Source: Ezakiella massiliensis (GTDB taxonomy: Bacteria; Bacillota; Clostridia; Tissierellales; Peptoniphilaceae). From it: a stretch of 64,000 nt of DNA. The first letter of the stretch is position 1, and each line of letters begins with the position of its first letter. The stretch covers positions 930,001-994,000 of the forward strand of contig NZ_LT635475.1 in NCBI RefSeq assembly GCF_900120165.1, given 5' to 3'. Shown piece after piece: positions 59,787 through 64,000 of the stretch. Both the position numbers and the translations under genes were made by a program. The notes beneath the pieces were generated by a model. That model was given only the letters and a program-made list of their open reading frames with translations, ran no database searches and was not told where the DNA came from.

Positions 59787-60632
59787 TTAGCAGCAGCCTC
59801 CTCCACAGCAGCCGCCTTCTTCTTGGTCGTATGTTGATGGGGCTGTAGAGCATCCTTGGAAGGCTCCAAAGTGCTTTGTCCTATCTCCAATAATGTCAAA
59901 GTATTTGGCCAGACGGGTGTTTTCGATCATGGCAGAGGTATTGCCACAGACGGCCAGGGGTAGGTCCTTGTAAAACCTGTGGTGGTCGTCCAAATCAAAG
60001 TAGTTTTCCATGCCGGTTATGCCGCCCCTGTAGATGGCAACTTGCCCGTAATTTTCGCAGATGTCTTCTATCATGTCTGGGAGTTTGACAGCCTTGATGG
60101 TGTGGGAGTAAAATTCTACATTACCCACCATGTCTTCGATTTCTGGATTGTCTATAATGGACTTAAAGGATTTGATATACCTAAAGTCTTCCCAGCCGAT
60201 TTTTTTGAGCAGGCGCCTAAAGTCCTCTATATACATGGCTCCACCCAGGCATTCGCCCCTGAGAATCAAATCCATAGAGATTTCTTCGCCAAAGCGTCTA
60301 TCGGCAAATATATCTGAGAAGAATAGTTCGCCACCTGGCTTTAAGACCCTCCAAATTTCCTTGAAGACTTGTTCCTTGTAAGGGCTGAGGTTGATAACGC
60401 AATTTGAAACTACAATATCCACGCTGGCGTCCTCTATGCCAATGGATTTGAGGTCCTCGATATAGCCTTTTTTAAATTCCACATTGGATTTTTTGTAGGC
60501 CAATTTTTCTGCCATCTGGTCTTGGTATTTTCTGGCTATAGCAAGCTGGTCGTCGTTCATATCAACGCCAATTACCCGGCCATTTTCTCCGACTAACTTG
60601 GCCAAGGTGTAGACATCATAGCCTGTCCCCTC
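59787..60632 (-). pseudogene. arsM: Arsenite S-adenosylmethyltransferase, 5' end lost
   Basis: AS3MT/ArsM-type methyltransferase that methylates As(III) with SAM. What remains: the end of SAM motif I (GTGYDVYTLAKLVGENGRVIGVDM), IVVSNCVINLSPYKEQVFKEIWRVLKPGGELFFSDI, LRGECLGGAMY and IYRGGITGMENYF, and a Cys-rich tail ending GGCCGGGCC. The frame meets a TGA at 60633 just before the GTG of motif I. About 70-100 N-terminal residues, including the first half of the SAM site and the N-terminal catalytic Cys, are missing. What follows is the end of an element carrying serine recombinases, so the gene was most likely split by its insertion. A TTG at 60605 could start a 272-aa product, but it would lack SAM motif I. 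Confidence 0.82.
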
Positions 60633-60645
60633 TCATGTCAAGCTT
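60615..60645. other. Probable attachment junction of the serine-recombinase element
   Basis: Coding similarity to arsM stops here (about 60627-60632, GAG-GGG-ACA-GGC on the minus strand) and recombinase-side sequence begins. The exact crossover bases cannot be fixed from one end. The other half of arsM and the other junction lie outside the window. Confidence 0.55.
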
Positions 60646-60705
60646 ATGACAAAAAAGGGTTTATAGTTATGTAATTTAAAAGAGAGTGATTGCTCACTCC
60701 CTTTG

Positions 60706-62199
60706 CTACTTCCATATTATGTTCAACACTTCGTTTCCTTCACAGAATACTGATTCTATATATTTCTCCATCAGTTCTCTGGTAAGTTTAGTGTTGTCTA
60801 TTACTTCTTTTTCTTCTTTTGCTTTTTGTATTTTTTCTTTTATTGCTTGTATTTCTTCATCTATCAAATTTTTAGAGTCAATGAATTTTTGTCTATTCAT
60901 CTTGCCTAATTTATACTTCTCAAAATTTTGCATTTTTTTAGCTTCAAGATCTTCGATAGATTTTTCCATAGGTTTAACTTTTACTTTTTCATCCTTGTTT
61001 GGAGCTTCTAGACCATATTTTTCCTTTATTGCTTCAAATACTTGCTCTTCAAGGATTCCTGCTCTTGAGTTCTTATGTTTTACATTATTACACTTACATA
61101 TCCTACAAGAAAAATATGTGTGAACTCTTATAGTGCCATCTTGCCTTTTTCTTTTTGATTGAGTACATCCTAGAATGTGATTGCAAGTTGGACATTTTGC
61201 AAAACCTTGTAGTGGAGATTTTTTTCTCCATTCATAATCGGTATTTTTACCTTTCATAAATAGATTCTTCTCTTTAATCTTCTGAACTTTTTCAAAGTCT
61301 TCCTTAGATATAATAGCTTCATGGTTATTTTCAACTCTTCCCCATTCTTCTTTTGGTTTGAATTTAAAAGAAGATGGATTTAATACTGACTTATCTTGCA
61401 TATTGAAAGTGTAAGTTCCAGTATAATTTTCATTTGCTAATACATCTATTACATTGCCATTAGTCCAAGTTGGTCTAGGCTTTTTCGCAGTTCTAATTAT
61501 TGAATACTCAAAATCAAGATTTGTTAATTCACTCTTTCTTTTTGATGGTGTCGGAATTTTTTCCTCATTTAATATCTTAGCTATATTTCTTGAAGATATA
61601 CCATCAAGTGCAAGTTTGAAAATCTTCTTTACTATCCAAGCTGTTTCTTCATCAACTATGATTTTGTGTCTATCATTAGGATCTTTCATATATCCCAATG
61701 GTGGACTCCATGCTAAAAACTTTCCTTGTTTTTTAAGTGTGGTCATAGATGACTTTACCTTTTCAGAAATATCTTTTGTGTAGAAATCATATAATAGTCC
61801 CTTGAATTGAATGTCTAAATCTGTTCCATTTCCTTTTTCTTTGTCACTATCATAGCCATCATTTATGGCGATAAACCTTACTCCTAGGAATGGAAATATA
61901 TTTTCAAGATAATCTCCAAGTGTTATATAATCTCTCATAAATCTGGACAAGTCTTTTACAATTATCGTCTGGATATTATTTTTCTTTACATCTTCGAGCA
62001 TTCTTTGAAAGGCTGGTCTATTTTCATTTGTTCCAGAATATCCGTCATCAACATATTCTTCTCTTGTGAAGTTTTTAAATTCTTCATTCTTGTCGATATA
62101 ATCATTTAGATAAGCTCTTTGATTTATGATACTTTCACTTTCATCAGTCTTTATCATATCTTCAACAGATAATCTAATATAAAGAGCAATCTTACTCAT
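60706..62199 (-). CDS. Large serine recombinase (Tn4451/TndX-type), distal gene
   Basis: 497 aa. Resolvase catalytic domain with nucleophile Ser11 (ALYIRLSVED), then IIVKDLSRFMRDYITLGDYLE. Recombinase domain (PPLGYMKDPNDRHKIIVDEETAWIVKKIFKLALDG). Zinc ribbon CPTCNHILGC ... FSCRICKC. Then a C-terminal coiled coil (KKMQNFEKYKLGKMNRQKFIDSKNLIDEEIQAIKEKIQ). It cuts and joins the element ends. It lies next to the junction and overlaps the second recombinase by 8 bp, so the two are made together. Confidence 0.93.
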   Translation of the reverse strand: MSKIALYIRLSVEDMIKTDESESIINQRAYLNDYIDKNEEFKNFTREEYVDDGYSGTNENRPAFQRMLEDVKKNNIQTIIVKDLSRFMRDYITLGDYLENIFPFLGVRFIAINDGYDSDKEKGNGTDLDIQFKGLLYDFYTKDISEKVKSSMTTLKKQGKFLAWSPPLGYMKDPNDRHKIIVDEETAWIVKKIFKLALDGISSRNIAKILNEEKIPTPSKRKSELTNLDFEYSIIRTAKKPRPTWTNGNVIDVLANENYTGTYTFNMQDKSVLNPSSFKFKPKEEWGRVENNHEAIISKEDFEKVQKIKEKNLFMKGKNTDYEWRKKSPLQGFAKCPTCNHILGCTQSKRKRQDGTIRVHTYFSCRICKCNNVKHKNSRAGILEEQVFEAIKEKYGLEAPNKDEKVKVKPMEKSIEDLEAKKMQNFEKYKLGKMNRQKFIDSKNLIDEEIQAIKEKIQKAKEEKEVIDNTKLTRELMEKYIESVFCEGNEVLNIIWK

Positions 62200-63862
62200 C
62201 GTGTGTTCCTCCTACCAAATTATCTATATTGAATTTAAAGACTATTTCAAATTCGTGTTTATCATAAACTATTATTTTTTCAATTAAGCTATGGATTAAA
62301 TCTCCAGGTAGCTTATTCAAATTCTTTGAAGCATATAAATCATTTATCCATTTTGTTGATTTTAATCTTTCTTTTTTAAGTTTTGATATATTAACTTCAA
62401 TTGCTGAAATCTCGTTATCAAATGTAGCCATATGACTTTGAGAAATCTCTCTTTTTAATAGATACTCGTCCCTATCAATCTTACCTAAACTATATTCTTC
62501 ATAGGATCTTTGAATGATATTTTCTTCATTTAGATTTTTTCTTTTAAGATTTTCAATGTCTTTCTTAAAAGTATCTATCGCTTTATTAAATCTAGCTTTA
62601 ATTCGATTAACAAATTTTGTCTTGCTAGTTGTCTTCATAATAAACTCAGAAATCTTATCACTAATAGCCTGATCCAAATCTCTTTCCATAATGAATACTG
62701 ATTTTTCGGGTTTTATACTTCCACTAAATCTCTCATTCTGAAATGAATAGTAAAGTCTATCTCTATTTTTACCATAGATACGAGTTCTTCTATTAAGTTC
62801 TTTGCCAGTATTATCATTGATTACAAGACCTTTAAATCTGTTCTCATAGTCCCTATTTTCAAAATTGTGCATTGGCGAACTGAAAACATGATTTTTCTTT
62901 CTTTCTCGTCTTTCTCGTAAGATTCTTTCGTGAACTTCCTTAGAAATGATTGCTTCATGTGCATTCTCACAAATTATATACTGACTTTCATCTACAAAAT
63001 GTTGCTTAATTCCTTTTGCAAGATTTTGTTGCTTAACTCCTTGTACTAAAGTCCCCGTATAAGCTGGGTTTGTAAGCATTTTAGAAATTGTCCCTTTATT
63101 CCATTCAGGATCATCATCTTCTCTGTAAACTCTCCCAGTTTTATAGTAAATCATTCCAGGAGCATAGCCTTTTTCATTAAAATGCTTTGCGACTTCATAT
63201 TGGCTTTTGCCTTGAAGAGTCAAATCAAACATCTCTTCCACAATAAATCTAACATTTTCATCAATTACAAGTTTTTGACCTTCTTTAGATTTTTTAATCT
63301 TGTAGCCATAAGGTGGAACAGAACCAATAAAGTATCCATTTCTTGCTCTATTGTGTTTTGAGGTTTTTATCTTAACTGAAATATCCTTAGCATACATATC
63401 GTTGATAATATTTTTAAGAGTAACCTCAAAAGATTTCTTTGAATCTGTTTCTTTGACTGTATCCAATTTATCATTAACTGAAATAAATCTAACACCTAAA
63501 AATGGAAACACTTTATCAATCAATCTTCCCATTTCAAGATATTCTCTTCCAAGTCTTGATAAATCTCTGATAATAATACAATTGATTCTTCTATCCCTAA
63601 TATCTTGCATCATATTCTGAAATGATGGTCTTTCAAAGTTTGTCCCACTATATTCATAGTCGGTGTAAACTTCTAAAACATCTATATTTTCTTTTAATGC
63701 ATATTCTTTACAAGATAGTATTTGAGTTTCTATTGAGTATGATTTTTCTCTCCACTCTTCTGTTCTTTCATTAGATAGTCTTGTATAAATTCCGGCCTTA
63801 AAGACTTTTCTTTCTATCTTTTCACTTTTCTTTTCAATATATCTTTTGGAAGTTCTTGCCAT
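62192..63862 (-). CDS. Large serine recombinase lacking zinc-ribbon cysteines
   Basis: 556 aa. Catalytic Ser30 in AGIYTRLSNERTEEW, IIIRDLSRLGREYLEMG, recombinase domain PPYGYKIKKSKEGQKLVIDENVRFIVEEMFDL. The position of the zinc ribbon (RFKGLVINDNTGKELNRRTRIYGKNRDRLYYSF) has the usual length and strands but no cysteines. A coiled coil follows. It starts 1 bp inside the stop of the gene upstream. Two unlike recombinases in tandem recall CcrA/CcrB or two-recombinase integrative elements, and they may act as a pair. Confidence 0.9.
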   Translation of the reverse strand: MARTSKRYIEKKSEKIERKVFKAGIYTRLSNERTEEWREKSYSIETQILSCKEYALKENIDVLEVYTDYEYSGTNFERPSFQNMMQDIRDRRINCIIIRDLSRLGREYLEMGRLIDKVFPFLGVRFISVNDKLDTVKETDSKKSFEVTLKNIINDMYAKDISVKIKTSKHNRARNGYFIGSVPPYGYKIKKSKEGQKLVIDENVRFIVEEMFDLTLQGKSQYEVAKHFNEKGYAPGMIYYKTGRVYREDDDPEWNKGTISKMLTNPAYTGTLVQGVKQQNLAKGIKQHFVDESQYIICENAHEAIISKEVHERILRERRERKKNHVFSSPMHNFENRDYENRFKGLVINDNTGKELNRRTRIYGKNRDRLYYSFQNERFSGSIKPEKSVFIMERDLDQAISDKISEFIMKTTSKTKFVNRIKARFNKAIDTFKKDIENLKRKNLNEENIIQRSYEEYSLGKIDRDEYLLKREISQSHMATFDNEISAIEVNISKLKKERLKSTKWINDLYASKNLNKLPGDLIHSLIEKIIVYDKHEFEIVFKFNIDNLVGGTHDE

Positions 63863-64000
63863 TATAAAACACCTCCAACTAATTGCATTGGCGTCTTATT
63901 TTCAAGAGCATTTCCAAATACCTTATTTATTGAAATCAAATTTTTCTTTACTTCGGACTTGTTTCCACTTTCTTCTTTTATAAGGGTCTTCAGTAAGTTA
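63862..64000 (-). CDS. C-terminal end of an unidentified element-borne protein (partial)
   Basis: The frame is open from the window edge to the TAA at 63862-63864, which overlaps the next ATG. The last 45 residues include KKNLISINKVFGNALENK and end TPMQLVGGVL. It is probably the first of three coupled genes with the recombinases; I do not recognise the family. It has the charged, helical look of small accessory proteins found before paired recombinases. Confidence 0.6.
   Translation of the reverse strand, partial: NLLKTLIKEESGNKSEVKKNLISINKVFGNALENKTPMQLVGGVL

Overview
The window looks like a chromosomal segment of a low-GC, Gram-positive, anaerobic Firmicute. The evidence is strong GGAGG ribosome sites, frequent TTG starts, an S-layer (SLH) protein, BlaI/BlaR regulation, Ktr potassium transport and Tn-type large serine recombinases. 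A Peptoniphilaceae-like (Tissierellia) host is my best guess, but that is inference, not a database result.

Layout. 1-2.4 kb: the 3' part of an M3 oligoendopeptidase and a small secreted/membrane gene pair. 2.75-4.34 kb: an IS3-family insertion sequence sitting inside a dispersed hairpin element. 4.4-9.5 kb: a phospholipase-D/cardiolipin-synthase-like protein, acetyltransferases and hisS. 9.5-15.3 kb: a uroporphyrinogen-III methyltransferase, then an iron-type ABC importer operon that ends in a glycosyltransferase. 15.8-19.7 kb: KtrB/KtrA potassium uptake and an ABC-2 exporter. 20.2-33.6 kb: a dense run of minus-strand ABC exporters (two exporter half-transporter pairs, a three-gene ABC-2 system and one unusual single exporter) surrounding a histidine kinase/response regulator pair. 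33.8-36.2 kb: a BlaI/BlaR-type regulatory module with a small membrane protein. 36.3-41.6 kb: purC, an SLH-domain surface protein and a YcdB-like exported protein. 41.6-46 kb: a DUF4143-type ATPase, a MATE exporter and a secreted transglutaminase-like protein. 46.5-57.5 kb: alaS with an AI-2E-type permease, a HAD phosphatase, and a six-gene operon of two mgtE genes, cysS, mrnC, rlmB and a NYN RNase-like gene. 57.5-59.5 kb: a tRNA-Pro transcription unit with an SGNH hydrolase and a lipoprotein. 59.8-64 kb: an arsenite methyltransferase gene cut at its SAM-binding motif by an element carrying two large serine recombinases.

The most unusual feature is a family of nested, structured repeats in nearly every large gap. 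Short members are hairpins with an ATAAA-type loop and a CTAC tail. Their stems differ in sequence between copies but stay paired. Long members have the same outer stem but about 130-170 nt in the loop, and that insert has its own covarying stems and conserved linkers. In two cases a short and a long version of the same flanking element can be compared. This looks like a structured mobile element or an undescribed structured RNA.

Regulatory logic can be read in places. Two exporter promoters share an identical 20-bp block over their -35 boxes, a candidate site for the neighbouring response regulator. Two promoters carry the same TACTCATnATGA dyad over the -10, marking a small BlaI regulon. 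The response regulator itself seems to start at ATT.
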